Part shown: positions 25,455-35,030 of the stretch, piece by piece
Position numbering within the stretch: the stretch's first letter is position 1
Layout of the letters: each line of letters opens with the position of its first letter
From: Lewinellaceae bacterium
GTDB lineage: Bacteria > Bacteroidota > Bacteroidia > Chitinophagales > Saprospiraceae
Direction: 5' to 3'
NCBI GenBank assembly: GCA_020636325.1
Contig: JACJYC010000002.1
Location: 248,001-312,000, forward strand
Length of the DNA: 64,000 nt
Made by a program: the position numbers and the translations under genes
The notes under the pieces: generated by a model
Told to the model about the DNA's origin: nothing
Databases searched by the model: none
What the model saw: only the letters and a program-made list of their open reading frames with translations

Positions 25455-28400
25455 TCACCTCATCAGCACCAGATCGCCCGAATAGCGGTTGATATGCCCT
25501 TCACCGCCTTCAGCCTCGATATAATACACGTAAACCCCGGAAGGAAGCTGAAGGCCGTTCCTGGTGCCGTCCCATCCGGTTATTTCGGACAGGAACCGGT
25601 CTTTTTCTTCGTAAACCATTCCGCCCCACCGGTCAAATATCCGGATGATCCGGATCGGGCGGTCCGAATCGGCGTAGGGTTTGAAGAAATCGTTGACCTG
25701 ATCATTGTTCGGACTGAAAGCGGAAGGAATGTAGAGTTCCGGAGACGGGTTGATCCAAACCTGCACATTTGCCGAGACTTCGCAGTCGGCTTCATCTCCG
25801 ATCGTCAGGGTATACAAGGTGCTCTCCTCCGGTGCGGCAACCGGATTGGCGCAATCCGTGCAGGAAAGCCCGTCGGGCGGCGACCATTGGTAAAACTCTA
25901 CCCGGTCGAGGTTGCCGGACGGTTCCAGGACTACGCTTTCGCCGGGGTCTATGACCAGTTGTTCGGGCAGGTGGAGGTCCAGCCCCGGCGGCTCTTTCAA
26001 CTGGGTATCGATGGAGGTGAAACACTTATCACCAAACTGGATATGGACGGTATACGCTCCGGCCGGGAGGTTTTCAAAACTCGGCGTTGTGTGGTAGCTC
26101 TGGCCGTTCAGGCTGAATTTCAGGCCCGGGTCAGCGGATTCGACCCGGATCAGGCCGTTGGCATCACCCGGGCAAAGCACGTCTTCCACCTGCAGCGTGA
26201 TTTCGGGCTCAGGGAGCGAGCTGACCTCATAGGTTTCAGCAATGCGGCAACCGTTGTCATCCTGGATGGATACCGAGTAGAACCCGGGGGATAACTGGTT
26301 ATTGGCCGGCGTATCTTCACTTTTGTTCGACCATTTGAAATGATAGGGCGGCTCGCCGTCGGTCACGCTGAGGAGAATGCTGCCGTTGTTGATGCCGGGA
26401 CAAGCTGACGTGATGCGGGCTTCCGGATCCGGCAAGGTGTGGAGGGTGACCTCAATGACTGATAACGAATCGCACCCGTTGGATGAAGTAAACCATTGCT
26501 CGAATTTCCCGGATATCCTGACAACCTGACCGAAAACCGAAACCGAATCGCCCGGGCAAAGCTGAACGGACAAATATCCGGTGTCCAGGGGCAGGAAGGC
26601 GAGGTCGATATAATGGGTGGAATCGCAGCCGTTGGCGCCGGCGAAAACCCGGGAATACAGGCCCGGTTCGGTTTGCGCCTGATCAAAAATGACGGCGGTT
26701 TCTCCCTGACAAAGAACCAGGTTCTCCCAGGTCGCAACCGAATCCAGCACCACCAGGTTGATCCGGTGGATGGAATCGCAGCCGGCGACGGTTGAAAAAT
26801 AAGCGGTGTATTCACCGGGCTCGCCGGTCGGATTGCCAAAAATATCCGCGTTCTCGCCCCGGCAAATGGTGATCGTTTCGGCGGTAGCAACCGTATCAGC
26901 CACCTCCAGGCGGATATGGTGAATGGAATCGCAACCCGAAACGGCCGGAAAAACCGCTGAATAATCCCCGGGCTCAGATTCCTGTTGGCCGAATATCACG
27001 GTCGTTTCTCCCTGGCAGATGATCCGGTCTTCCGATGTGACAACCGTATCGCTGACCAGCAGGGTCACCGTATGCGTGGAATCACAGGTGTTGGCGCCGG
27101 TGAATGTGGCGGAATAATCCCCGGATTGGGTCTCCGGAATGCCGAAAACAAAAGCGGTATCTCCCTGGCAGATATGGACGGATTCGGAAGTGGCTACCGG
27201 TTCCCGCACCTCCAACAGGACATAATGGGTGGAATCGCAGCCGTTGGCCGTCGGGTACACTGCCGAATAAATCCCGGGCGACGATTGAAGCTGCCCGAAA
27301 ATGGTCGCTTCCTCTCCCCGGCAGATGGTGACGGTCTCGCTGGTGGCAACCGTATCCAGCAATTCGACAAAATAAGTCATGGTGGAATCACACCCCAGCA
27401 CGCTTTGATAGGTCCGGCTGTACACACCGGCCTCGCCGACGGATTCCCCGAAAAGATCGATCGTTTGCCCGGCGCAAATCCGGAAAGTATCGGAAGCCTG
27501 GTAAGCCTGAACCGTGATGTAAACGGTGTCCGAACTGAGGCACCCCAGGTCGTTGGAGGCCACCAGGATCAACCTGCCGCTGGCAGCGGGAGCAACCTGG
27601 ACATCCGGACAATCAATACAGGGCACCGCTTCTTCCGGATACCAATGGTAGGTCGAATAATTGGCCGTTATGTTAAACGACAGGGTATCGCCGGCGCAAA
27701 TCGCCTGATCGGGGCCCAATTCAACGGTGAACCCGGGATCCAGGGCAATAACGGCCGTATCCCGGTACAGCTGCCCGCAATTGTCGGTTGCTTCAAGCCA
27801 GTACGTGCCCGGTTCGGAAGCGGTGAAGGTAGGGTCGGCGGTCCCGTCCTGCCAGCGGTATTCCGCGAAACCCGGTCCAGGCTCAAAAGTGAACACGCTG
27901 TTCTGGCAGATCACCTGATCCGGCCCCAGGTCGAGGTCCATTTCCTGCGGGTTGGAGATGGTGATCGTGTCGGTGAACACGCCGCCGCAAATCGTTTCAA
28001 CCTCCAGGTAATACATGCCCGGCGCCTGGGCCAGGAAAACGCTGTCAACAGAGCCATCCTGCCAGCGATAGGCAACGTAATGCGTATTGGGCCTGATCAG
28101 GAATTGGTCGCCCGGGCAAATTACGGCATCCTCGCCCAGGTCAAGCGGCGGCTCTGCGGTGAATTGCGGGTTTTCCAGGGAAATGCTGTCCAGGTTGTTG
28201 AGAAAATCGCATTCATACTGGCCGTTGACGGGAAAGTCGGTGAGCGGATCAAACGGCGCGGCCAATGAACCGTCGTCGTTGATCATGGCGTAGATCTTTT
28301 GCGGCAGCGGGGGGTGAAATCCGAAGCTCAGCGTCCGGCAGGAATCCGGCTGGATCAATGCCCCGAGGTTCAGGGTGGTCAGGCGACCGGCGTCGGATAC

Positions 28401-31400
28401 GGTGGGGTTGCCGTCATAAAAACTGACCGGGGTCTCCGGCGGCAAAGGCAGGTTGCCGGTATTGCACACCCGGACAAAAACCTGCATGGAGTCGCCGCAG
28501 GCAAAGACTTCATTCCCCTGGAAGGCGGCATCGAACCCCTGAATGCTGGCGGCACAAAGCGGATCAATGGCCGGCGAAATATCCATCAGCTCAATCGGCG
28601 AGCTTTCAAGGGTATTCGGCATTGAGCTGAGGAGTGTCGTCGGCACGGTCGAAAGGGAGAAATCCACTACCGCGTAGTCGGGATCGGTATAGTCGCAGGC
28701 AAGCGGGACGCCCAGGGTGTCGGTAAACATCAGGGCCCCGCGCAGCAGAAATGCCAGCCGGTTGTTTTCAAGTTGGGTGAAATGGGTGCAATCCCGGCCG
28801 AAGGGATACCGCCGCATCCACAGGAAATTGCCGTCCTTGTCGATGCTGCCGGAGAGGGGGAAATTGGTGAAATCGGCGGCATAAGCCCTCAATACGAACA
28901 GGTTTTGCCCGCCGGGCAACCCCGCCAGGTAGTTCTGATTATAGAACACCTGCCCTTCATTCAGCGACAGGTCCTTTCCCCAGATGAAATTGCCCTGGCT
29001 GCTGAATTTGACAAACCCGCATTGCAGGTTCGAATTGGACAAACCGATCGAAGCCAGAATGTCCCCTTCAGGCGTTTCCACGAGTTGGAAAGCCTGGCCG
29101 ACCGTGAGGGCGGACGCCGTCGGCGAAGGGTAATAATTAATCCATTGGGTGACGCCCGCCTGATCCAGTTTGATGAGGGTGAGTTCCTGACTGCCGGACG
29201 GAACGACGATGGTGCCGGCAAGCAGGTATCCTCCGTCCTGGGTTTGGAGGCTGTTGAACAATCGCACATTGTCAAACGACCGGTTGATGAGGATATTCCC
29301 GTTGGGATCGATCACCATGAGGGCGGAGTAAAGTTGCGGCAGCGCGTAATAGATGCCCAGCAGGGCAAAATTGCCGTCACGGGTAGCCTTGAGCAGCAGG
29401 TTGGTGGAAAAGTTCAGGTGGAAAAAGATCTCCTTTGACCAGAGAAGGTCGCCGGTTTCGGACAATTTGAACACGTACTTCCGGTCGTCGTCGCCTTTGA
29501 GGTACCCGACGCCGAGATACCCTCCGTTATTCCGGTCGGCCGCCAGTTGTAGAAAGCTGAACACCTCGCTGCCTTTCGCCCAGATGATCTGATTCTGGTT
29601 GTTGAGCCGGATGATGCTGTTTTCCAGCATCAGGATAAAACCCGGCTGGTTGGCGCGTTCCACGGTTTTGGCAAAATCGAAGCCCGAAATAATGAACCCG
29701 CCGGTTTCAGCACCGTAGTGGCAGGGCCCCTGCACTTCGATGATGACGCTGCCCGACCGCTTGGAGCAGAACGCGCTGCTGCCGACCGCAAACACCTCAT
29801 AAAAACCTTGCACCGGGAAGGTATAATTGAAGGTGGTACCGGCACCCACCAATTGGCCGTTGACATACCATTGCACCCCGGTCAAATTGCTCCCGGAGGC
29901 GTAAAACTGGACCGAGCCGCCCTCGTCGATCACCGGGGTTTCCGCCCCTATATTGATGCTCACATCGCAGTATACCTCCACCGTAAGCGTATCATACGCC
30001 TTGCACACGGGGATAAAGGACGTCCCTTCCAGGATAACCTGAAAGTTGCCTTCCGAATTGAAGGCGTGCGTAAGGTTCTGGCCGAAACCGGCAGGCTGGC
30101 CGTCTATAAACCATTGAAAGTTGTTGTTGTCGGCCCCCGTGGAATGGATGGTGATCGGCTGCCCGACGGGAATGCTGAGTTCGGATTCGATGATGTCGGC
30201 ATCCGGAAGCGCAGCGCAGTAAGTTTCCACCACAACCGTGTCCCGTGCCATGCAGTTGGCGTCATTGTTGGTCCCGGTCAGCACAACGGTATAGACGCCG
30301 AGGTCGTCGAACGTATAATTGAGTTGCGGAGAGTTGGAAACGACCTGGCCGTTGACACTCCATTGGAATTGCGTGACCTGGTTGGTGACCGCTGAAATGG
30401 TCGTCGATTCGCCGACTGGCGCAGCGAAAGGGCTCAGCGGCAAGGCTATCTGTATGGCCACAGGGCACGGATCGAGGCAGGACGCGCACCCCAGCAAGCT
30501 GCTTCTGGCGGTGGTCAGGAAAAAATGCATGCGGTCGCGTTGCCCGGGGGTGAAGGCATTCCGGCATTCGGGCAGGGTATAGTCCATGTAATTGTTGATC
30601 ATGTCGGGCATATCCGCGCTGAACCCGGAATCGGTATCCGTGCCGCAGGTATTTGCGCCGATTTCGCACGGCACAAAGGCGGTTGACTGGTCCGGCGGGG
30701 TGTCGCAAACCCGGTCGCCGTCGATCAGGCAATTGTTGTTGGCGCACCCCCCTTCAAAGGTATGGTAAAGCCCCAGGTAGTGCCCGGTCTCATGCGCTGC
30801 AAGCGCTGTGTATTGCTCATCGCTGCCGAAATACTGGGCTTCGTACACGATGCCGTCGTAAGGCTTGCCGTGCGATCCCGGGAAAGTAGCGTATCCGGCA
30901 ATGGAAGGCCCCGATGAATTGCTGGTGATGGATCCGACCAGCCAGATGTTCAGATAACAATCCGGATCCCAACGGTTCAGGTTCTTTAGCTGAAGGTCCT
31001 GGGATTCCTTGATCATATCCGTCAGGGGGGAAGCGTTCCGGGTGATACCGGTGGTCAGGTTGCCGTACGGGTCCTGGCGGGCCAGGCAGAAACGGATGTC
31101 GGAATCCAGACCGGTCCCCTGGTCGTAATAGCCGTAATTGCCGAAGGCGGCGTTGAGGTGGGCAATCCCCTTCAGGACCTGGGCATCCGAAATGTTCTCC
31201 GGGCCGTTGTCATGGATGATATGCACGACAACCGGAATGGTAAAGGTTTCAGGCGACCGGCTGCCGGCATTCGCATGATGACCGGTCAGGTTGCGATACA
31301 GCTGGTCTTCCAGGGTCTGCTGCAACAGGTAATCCGCGGTGTGTTCCTGCTCGGCCTTTCTCAACACATCATCAAAACCGCAGGTGGGAATGGAATCGGC

Positions 31401-31502
31401 CGGAAAAACCGCCGGGGTCGATCGGGTCGTTTGTTCAGCGGGCGGAATCGGCCCCTGCAGCCAGGCTAAAAACAGTAAATATGTCGGGATTACAACATGC
31501 AT
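25455..31502 (-). CDS. Giant secreted M43 metalloprotease/adhesin with T9SS type B tail
   Basis: 2015 residues starting with a signal peptide (MHVVIPTYLLFLAWLQG). Residues about 60-330 are an M43 (pappalysin-like) metalloprotease: HETGHYLGLYH near 237 supplies the zinc ligands, followed by MPDMINNYMDYT as the Met-turn. Next come three PKD-like Ig units, a long beta-propeller-like region (about 590-920), three further Ig-like units each starting LDLGxDxxIC, and seven tandem units of about 50 residues (about 1330-1690), each with a C-x-G-[ED/T] start and a G-C-D-S core. The last 95 residues (IPSAFSPNNDQVNDFFKP ... YYIEAEGGEGHINRYSGDLVLMR) are a gliding-motility-associated type B T9SS domain. 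Likely held on or released from the surface; the substrate is unknown. Confidence 0.93.
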   Translation of the reverse strand: MHVVIPTYLLFLAWLQGPIPPAEQTTRSTPAVFPADSIPTCGFDDVLRKAEQEHTADYLLQQTLEDQLYRNLTGHHANAGSRSPETFTIPVVVHIIHDNGPENISDAQVLKGIAHLNAAFGNYGYYDQGTGLDSDIRFCLARQDPYGNLTTGITRNASPLTDMIKESQDLQLKNLNRWDPDCYLNIWLVGSITSNSSGPSIAGYATFPGSHGKPYDGIVYEAQYFGSDEQYTALAAHETGHYLGLYHTFEGGCANNNCLIDGDRVCDTPPDQSTAFVPCEIGANTCGTDTDSGFSADMPDMINNYMDYTLPECRNAFTPGQRDRMHFFLTTARSSLLGCASCLDPCPVAIQIALPLSPFAAPVGESTTISAVTNQVTQFQWSVNGQVVSNSPQLNYTFDDLGVYTVVLTGTNNDANCMARDTVVVETYCAALPDADIIESELSIPVGQPITIHSTGADNNNFQWFIDGQPAGFGQNLTHAFNSEGNFQVILEGTSFIPVCKAYDTLTVEVYCDVSINIGAETPVIDEGGSVQFYASGSNLTGVQWYVNGQLVGAGTTFNYTFPVQGFYEVFAVGSSAFCSKRSGSVIIEVQGPCHYGAETGGFIISGFDFAKTVERANQPGFILMLENSIIRLNNQNQIIWAKGSEVFSFLQLAADRNNGGYLGVGYLKGDDDRKYVFKLSETGDLLWSKEIFFHLNFSTNLLLKATRDGNFALLGIYYALPQLYSALMVIDPNGNILINRSFDNVRLFNSLQTQDGGYLLAGTIVVPSGSQELTLIKLDQAGVTQWINYYPSPTASALTVGQAFQLVETPEGDILASIGLSNSNLQCGFVKFSSQGNFIWGKDLSLNEGQVFYNQNYLAGLPGGQNLFVLRAYAADFTNFPLSGSIDKDGNFLWMRRYPFGRDCTHFTQLENNRLAFLLRGALMFTDTLGVPLACDYTDPDYAVVDFSLSTVPTTLLSSMPNTLESSPIELMDISPAIDPLCAASIQGFDAAFQGNEVFACGDSMQVFVRVCNTGNLPLPPETPVSFYDGNPTVSDAGRLTTLNLGALIQPDSCRTLSFGFHPPLPQKIYAMINDDGSLAAPFDPLTDFPVNGQYECDFLNNLDSISLENPQFTAEPPLDLGEDAVICPGDQFLIRPNTHYVAYRWQDGSVDSVFLAQAPGMYYLEVETICGGVFTDTITISNPQEMDLDLGPDQVICQNSVFTFEPGPGFAEYRWQDGTADPTFTASEPGTYWLEATDNCGQLYRDTAVIALDPGFTVELGPDQAICAGDTLSFNITANYSTYHWYPEEAVPCIDCPDVQVAPAASGRLILVASNDLGCLSSDTVYITVQAYQASDTFRICAGQTIDLFGESVGEAGVYSRTYQSVLGCDSTMTYFVELLDTVATSETVTICRGEEATIFGQLQSSPGIYSAVYPTANGCDSTHYVLLEVREPVATSESVHICQGDTAFVFGIPETQSGDYSATFTGANTCDSTHTVTLLVSDTVVTSEDRIICQGETTVIFGQQESEPGDYSAVFPAVSGCDSIHHIRLEVADTVATAETITICRGENADIFGNPTGEPGEYTAYFSTVAGCDSIHRINLVVLDSVATWENLVLCQGETAVIFDQAQTEPGLYSRVFAGANGCDSTHYIDLAFLPLDTGYLSVQLCPGDSVSVFGQVVRISGKFEQWFTSSNGCDSLSVIEVTLHTLPDPEARITSACPGINNGSILLSVTDGEPPYHFKWSNKSEDTPANNQLSPGFYSVSIQDDNGCRIAETYEVSSLPEPEITLQVEDVLCPGDANGLIRVESADPGLKFSLNGQSYHTTPSFENLPAGAYTVHIQFGDKCFTSIDTQLKEPPGLDLHLPEQLVIDPGESVVLEPSGNLDRVEFYQWSPPDGLSCTDCANPVAAPEESTLYTLTIGDEADCEVSANVQVWINPSPELYIPSAFSPNNDQVNDFFKPYADSDRPIRIIRIFDRWGGMVYEEKDRFLSEITGWDGTRNGLQLPSGVYVYYIEAEGGEGHINRYSGDLVLMR

Positions 31503-31542
31503 AAGCGCCTGTTTGGGATGAATTCCACCGCGCTAAATTACG

Positions 31543-31577
31543 AAAAGCCCGGGGAAACCTGCGCTCCCCGGGCTTTT
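31543..31577 (-). terminator. Terminator of the second blaI/blaR1 operon
   Basis: A perfect 13-bp stem (31543-31555 with 31565-31577) round a 9-base loop. On the minus strand it ends in TTTT. It lies 38 bases after the BlaR1-like stop. Confidence 0.8.
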
Positions 31578-31614
31578 CCCTGTAATTAACCCCATTCACA
31601 TGGGGCCTTTTAAC

Positions 31615-34434
31615 CTATTCCTGTTTTTTGCGCGACCGGTACCAGTCGCTTTCATGCTCCAGTTTTTGTTCGAGGTATTGCTCAAGGGTCAGGTTTTCCT
31701 TGCCCTTGCTGCGCATTTCCCTGATGTCGCTTGCAGAGAGGTCGTGTATCCTGCATTGTACGAGCAGGTCGACGGGGATATCCTTGAATCCGAGGTCGTT
31801 CAGGCTTCGGATATACCGGCCGTCTACGTCGTGAATGCCCAACTGGACAACTTCGTCGATCCCCATGTTTTTGTATCCCAGCGACTGGAGGTCCTTGATC
31901 AAAGCCGGTTGTATGTCATGGATGCTGGCCTGAACGGCTTCATCCAGGCTGAGCTTGAGGCCCAGGTCCCGAAGTTCCTTGATATAATCCGCGTCCACAT
32001 CATGGATGGCCAGCTGGGCGATTTCATCTGCCGACATTTTGTCGAACCCGGCGGCGCGCAGGTCCTTCACAAAATCGGCATCTACGCCGTGAATCGCCAA
32101 TTCTACGATATCGTCATTCGACAGGTCGGTAATGCCCGATTGTTGCAGCGCTTTCACAAAACTGGCATCGACATCGTGGATGGCAAACTGGACGATCTCT
32201 TCCGTACCCAGGTTCTTGATGCCCGCCTGCTGCAGGGCCTTGATGTACTCAGCATCGACATCGTGGATCGCAAATTGCGTGATGGTTTCGACGTCCAGCC
32301 CCTGGAGGCCTGCCGCTTTCAGGCCGTTCATGTAGTCGGTATCCACCCCGTGGATGGCGAGCTGGACAATTTCGTCCCGGGTGAGGTCGCTGAATCCCGC
32401 CTTTTTGAGCGAGTTGATGAACGCCGGATCTACGTCGTGAATGGCGTATTGAACCACTTCCTCCGCACTCATATCCCCCATCCCGGCCGATTTGAGGCCC
32501 TTGATGAAATCCGCATTGACATCGTGAATGGAAAACTGGACGATCTCTTCCGGGGTCAGTTTCCTGAATCCCGCGTCGTCCAGCGCCTTGACATAATCGG
32601 CATTCACGTCATGGATGGAGAATTGCACAAGCGTCTCCATCGGCAGGTTCCCATATCCCGCAGCTTTCAGCGACCGGATGTATTCCGGATTCACATCGTG
32701 GATGGAGGCCTCTACGATCTCTTCAGCAGAAAAATCCTTGTACCCCAGGTCTTTCATTTCCCGGACGTAGGCCGGCGTAACGTCATGGATCTGGAACTGG
32801 ATCAGGTCGCGAAGGTCCAAACCCTTGAGCCCCGCCGCCTGGAATGCGGGCAATGCCTCTTTGAGGTAGGGCAGCGTGACGCCGTGGATGGCTGCCGCCC
32901 TCAGTTCTTCATCGGATATCCTGGTGTAGCCGTTCTGTTTGAGGTACGCAAACCAGGCCTTGTTGATGTCGGCCAGAAACAGGTGCAGCATGGTTTCATC
33001 TTCCAGGCCGGTGAAGCCTTCCTGGGCGAGATAGCTCCTGAATTCGCTGCTTTCGGTAAAGGAGAATTTGCCTTCTCCCTCGTTGCCGTCGAATTTTCCG
33101 GTAAAGACCATGGTCCCGGCTTCGCGGATCATTTTGAACTCGGCAGCGCCCGGGGTAAGCCCGGTGAATGCGCTTTTCGGGTAGCAATCGCTGATCACCC
33201 AGTTGTGCCAGCGGCTCCCGTTTGAGCCGCTTCCGATTTCGAGACACAATTCCCCGTCCTTGGTCCAGGCCCGCCATTCTCCGCTTTTTTCGGCAAAAGG
33301 TGCGGGAGTAACGTCTTCCAGCCGGAGCTTTTCAAATTTCACGGGCGGAATGGCCGGCAATTCAGGTACGGTCAGTTCGGTGTCGGGCACGGGAGCGGGT
33401 TGGGCGGTCGTTCGGACGGCGTTCAGGGTCAATACGGACAGGCCCACCAGCGGAACCAGAATGAAGTATTTCCAGCCTGAGCCGACGGATGATTTCTTAC
33501 TGTTCATCATGACAATTCTCCGTTTTAGAATGGATTGATTATAGTTAGTAGTCAGGTTCAAAGGAAGTTGCGGCGCGCAAACCTTCAGCAGGCTCATCTG
33601 ATAGGTCTGCTTGTGGGCGCCGGTAGCCAGCATCGAATCGTCGGTGAGGAATTCAAGGTTGTTCTCCACCGCCTTGCGGTACATCCAGGCGAAAGGGTTG
33701 AACCACTGGATGATGACCATCAATTCGGCCAGCAGAATATCCAGCGAATGCCGTTGGGCGACGTGTATTTTCTCATGCTGGAGGATCTGGTTGAAGGTGT
33801 CCCAGTCATAGCGCGCCGGATTGATGAAAATGTTGTTCCAGAAGGAATAGGGCGACTGGTTTTCGCCCAGCTCCACAATGCGGTACCGACCGTCGCGGAT
33901 AGCCGGCCTGGAGATGCGCATATACATGAGCAACCCGAGCTGTACGAAGAAGTTGAGCCCGAAAACGGCCAGCCCGGCCAGGTAAATGAACGTCAGGATC
34001 TGCAGGGCGGAAAAGCGGATCAACGGCTTTCGGGCGGGCGCCGAAACCGATTGGGCCGGCTCGGCCATCACCGTCCCGGAAAGGCTCCCCTCTATCCCTT
34101 CCGGCCGTACGCGCTCAGTGGGGATCGAAGTACGGGCGGATGGTCCGGCAGGGTTTTCCAGGGGCGCTGCCTGTAACCCGGTTTCCGCTTCGGCCCCGGC
34201 TGTCTCAGGCGTTGAACGGCTGTTTTCAATAACGGCCAATGGGAGAGACGGGGTTTCATTCCACAATGACCATCCGGAGGGAATGGTCAGCGCCGGCAGG
34301 CCGAAAGCCAGCACAATGCAGCCGGCCAGCAATCCGCGGTTCAACCGGAAAAAGGTCTCCTTTTCCAGGAATAATTTATAAAACAGATAGAACGAACTTA
34401 CCAGCAGTGCGGCATGCAGGATATAGCGTACCAT
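31615..34434 (-). CDS. BlaR1-type M56 sensor with fourteen 29-residue IHDV repeats
   Basis: 939 residues. The N-terminal half is the M56 membrane protease: membrane helices at the start, HEKIH near residue 222, NLEFLTDDSMLATG downstream, and a last membrane segment near 320-340 (YFILVPLVGLSVLTLNAV). Residues about 500-925 are fourteen units of 29 residues, each with a core IHDV(N/D)xxY(I/V)KxLxxAGxxxL followed by a D/E-E-(I/V)-V-Q-F helix. They look like stacked helix pairs forming a solenoid on the outside of the membrane. Similar repeats are known on other bacterial M56 proteins without an assigned ligand. It follows its BlaI gene after 19 bases and ends at a strong terminator. Confidence 0.93.
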   Translation of the reverse strand: MVRYILHAALLVSSFYLFYKLFLEKETFFRLNRGLLAGCIVLAFGLPALTIPSGWSLWNETPSLPLAVIENSRSTPETAGAEAETGLQAAPLENPAGPSARTSIPTERVRPEGIEGSLSGTVMAEPAQSVSAPARKPLIRFSALQILTFIYLAGLAVFGLNFFVQLGLLMYMRISRPAIRDGRYRIVELGENQSPYSFWNNIFINPARYDWDTFNQILQHEKIHVAQRHSLDILLAELMVIIQWFNPFAWMYRKAVENNLEFLTDDSMLATGAHKQTYQMSLLKVCAPQLPLNLTTNYNQSILKRRIVMMNSKKSSVGSGWKYFILVPLVGLSVLTLNAVRTTAQPAPVPDTELTVPELPAIPPVKFEKLRLEDVTPAPFAEKSGEWRAWTKDGELCLEIGSGSNGSRWHNWVISDCYPKSAFTGLTPGAAEFKMIREAGTMVFTGKFDGNEGEGKFSFTESSEFRSYLAQEGFTGLEDETMLHLFLADINKAWFAYLKQNGYTRISDEELRAAAIHGVTLPYLKEALPAFQAAGLKGLDLRDLIQFQIHDVTPAYVREMKDLGYKDFSAEEIVEASIHDVNPEYIRSLKAAGYGNLPMETLVQFSIHDVNADYVKALDDAGFRKLTPEEIVQFSIHDVNADFIKGLKSAGMGDMSAEEVVQYAIHDVDPAFINSLKKAGFSDLTRDEIVQLAIHGVDTDYMNGLKAAGLQGLDVETITQFAIHDVDAEYIKALQQAGIKNLGTEEIVQFAIHDVDASFVKALQQSGITDLSNDDIVELAIHGVDADFVKDLRAAGFDKMSADEIAQLAIHDVDADYIKELRDLGLKLSLDEAVQASIHDIQPALIKDLQSLGYKNMGIDEVVQLGIHDVDGRYIRSLNDLGFKDIPVDLLVQCRIHDLSASDIREMRSKGKENLTLEQYLEQKLEHESDWYRSRKKQE

Positions 34435-34453
34435 GATCCGATAATTTTTTTGG

Positions 34454-34825
34454 TTAACTGTTCCGGTTTCCCTCGTTCCGGATCATTTTGAGGATATCTT
34501 CCAGCTCTTCGGGGCTTATTTTTTCCTGACGGGCGAAATAAGCGACCATCTTGGGGTAGGAATTGTCAAAATAGGCTTCAAGGATGTCGCCCAATTCCTG
34601 TTGCTGATAGATTTCCTTTTTAAGAACGGGATAGTAGCGGTACGTGTTCCCAAACTGTTCATGGTCCACATAACCCTTTTCTTCCAGGATGCGGATGATG
34701 GTGGAAACCGTGTTGTAATGCGGTTTGGGCTCCGGAAATTCATCCATGATCTCCTTGACGAAAGCCTTGTTCAACCGCCACAGGATCTGCATGATCTGTT
34801 CTTCTCTTTTGGCCAGTTTTTGCAT
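34454..34825 (-). CDS. BlaI/MecI/CopY-family repressor (second copy)
   Basis: 123 residues from ATG 34825; the longer frame from 34855 would begin inside the promoter and was rejected. Winged-helix marks match the first copy: KLAKREEQIMQILWRLNKAF, NTVSTIIRILEEKGYV and the wing FGNTYRYYPVL. It is about half identical to the first copy by eye. It heads a two-gene operon with the M56 sensor. Its promoter holds three operators of the same type, spaced 20 bp, so repression should be cooperative and stronger than for the first pair; that is inference from the site layout. Confidence 0.95.
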   Translation of the reverse strand: MQKLAKREEQIMQILWRLNKAFVKEIMDEFPEPKPHYNTVSTIIRILEEKGYVDHEQFGNTYRYYPVLKKEIYQQQELGDILEAYFDNSYPKMVAYFARQEKISPEELEDILKMIRNEGNRNS

Positions 34826-34844
34826 GATAATCGTTGATTGAACG

Positions 34845-34908
34845 CAAATGTACAACTAATGATTTAGTAAATCAACTAATTTATTAGTATTTCAACTAAA
34901 AATTTAGT
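34845..34908 (-). promoter_or_regulatory. Promoter with three BlaI operators at 20-bp spacing
   Basis: On the minus strand TTG (34875-34873), 20 bases, TACATTTG (34852-34845): a full promoter. Three palindromes of the form ACTAA-N4-TTAGT start at 34855, 34875 and 34895. The first lies between the two promoter boxes, the second covers the TTG, the third lies upstream. The exact 20-bp step puts them on one face of the helix. Confidence 0.85.
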
Positions 34909-34936
34909 GAACCCGGTATTTCCTTTAACAAAATAA

Positions 34937-34967
34937 GGCTCCCGGGTCATCATCTGACCCGGGAGCC
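34937..34967 (-). terminator. Terminator of the YceI-porin-YceI operon
   Basis: A perfect 13-bp GC-rich stem (34937-34949 with 34955-34967), 5-base loop; the minus strand continues with a TTATTTTGTT tract. It is 64 bases after the last stop of the operon. Confidence 0.85.
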
Positions 34968-35030
34968 GGTGTACAAAAACAAATGAATACCAAAAAACCT
35001 AAGCTATGAAGATGAAGAAGATAACATTGT

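Noticed and set aside
26985..28268. A 427-codon plus-strand frame
   Set aside because: Antisense to the giant M43 protein; no domain, no promoter.
31640..32940. CRISPR-like regular repeat pattern
   Set aside because: The 87-base period is the coding period of the IHDV units; there are no spacers.
31600..33225. A 541-codon plus-strand frame across the IHDV repeats
   Set aside because: It is antisense to the M56 sensor. The length comes from the regular 87-base repeat and GC-rich third positions; it has no promoter or domain.
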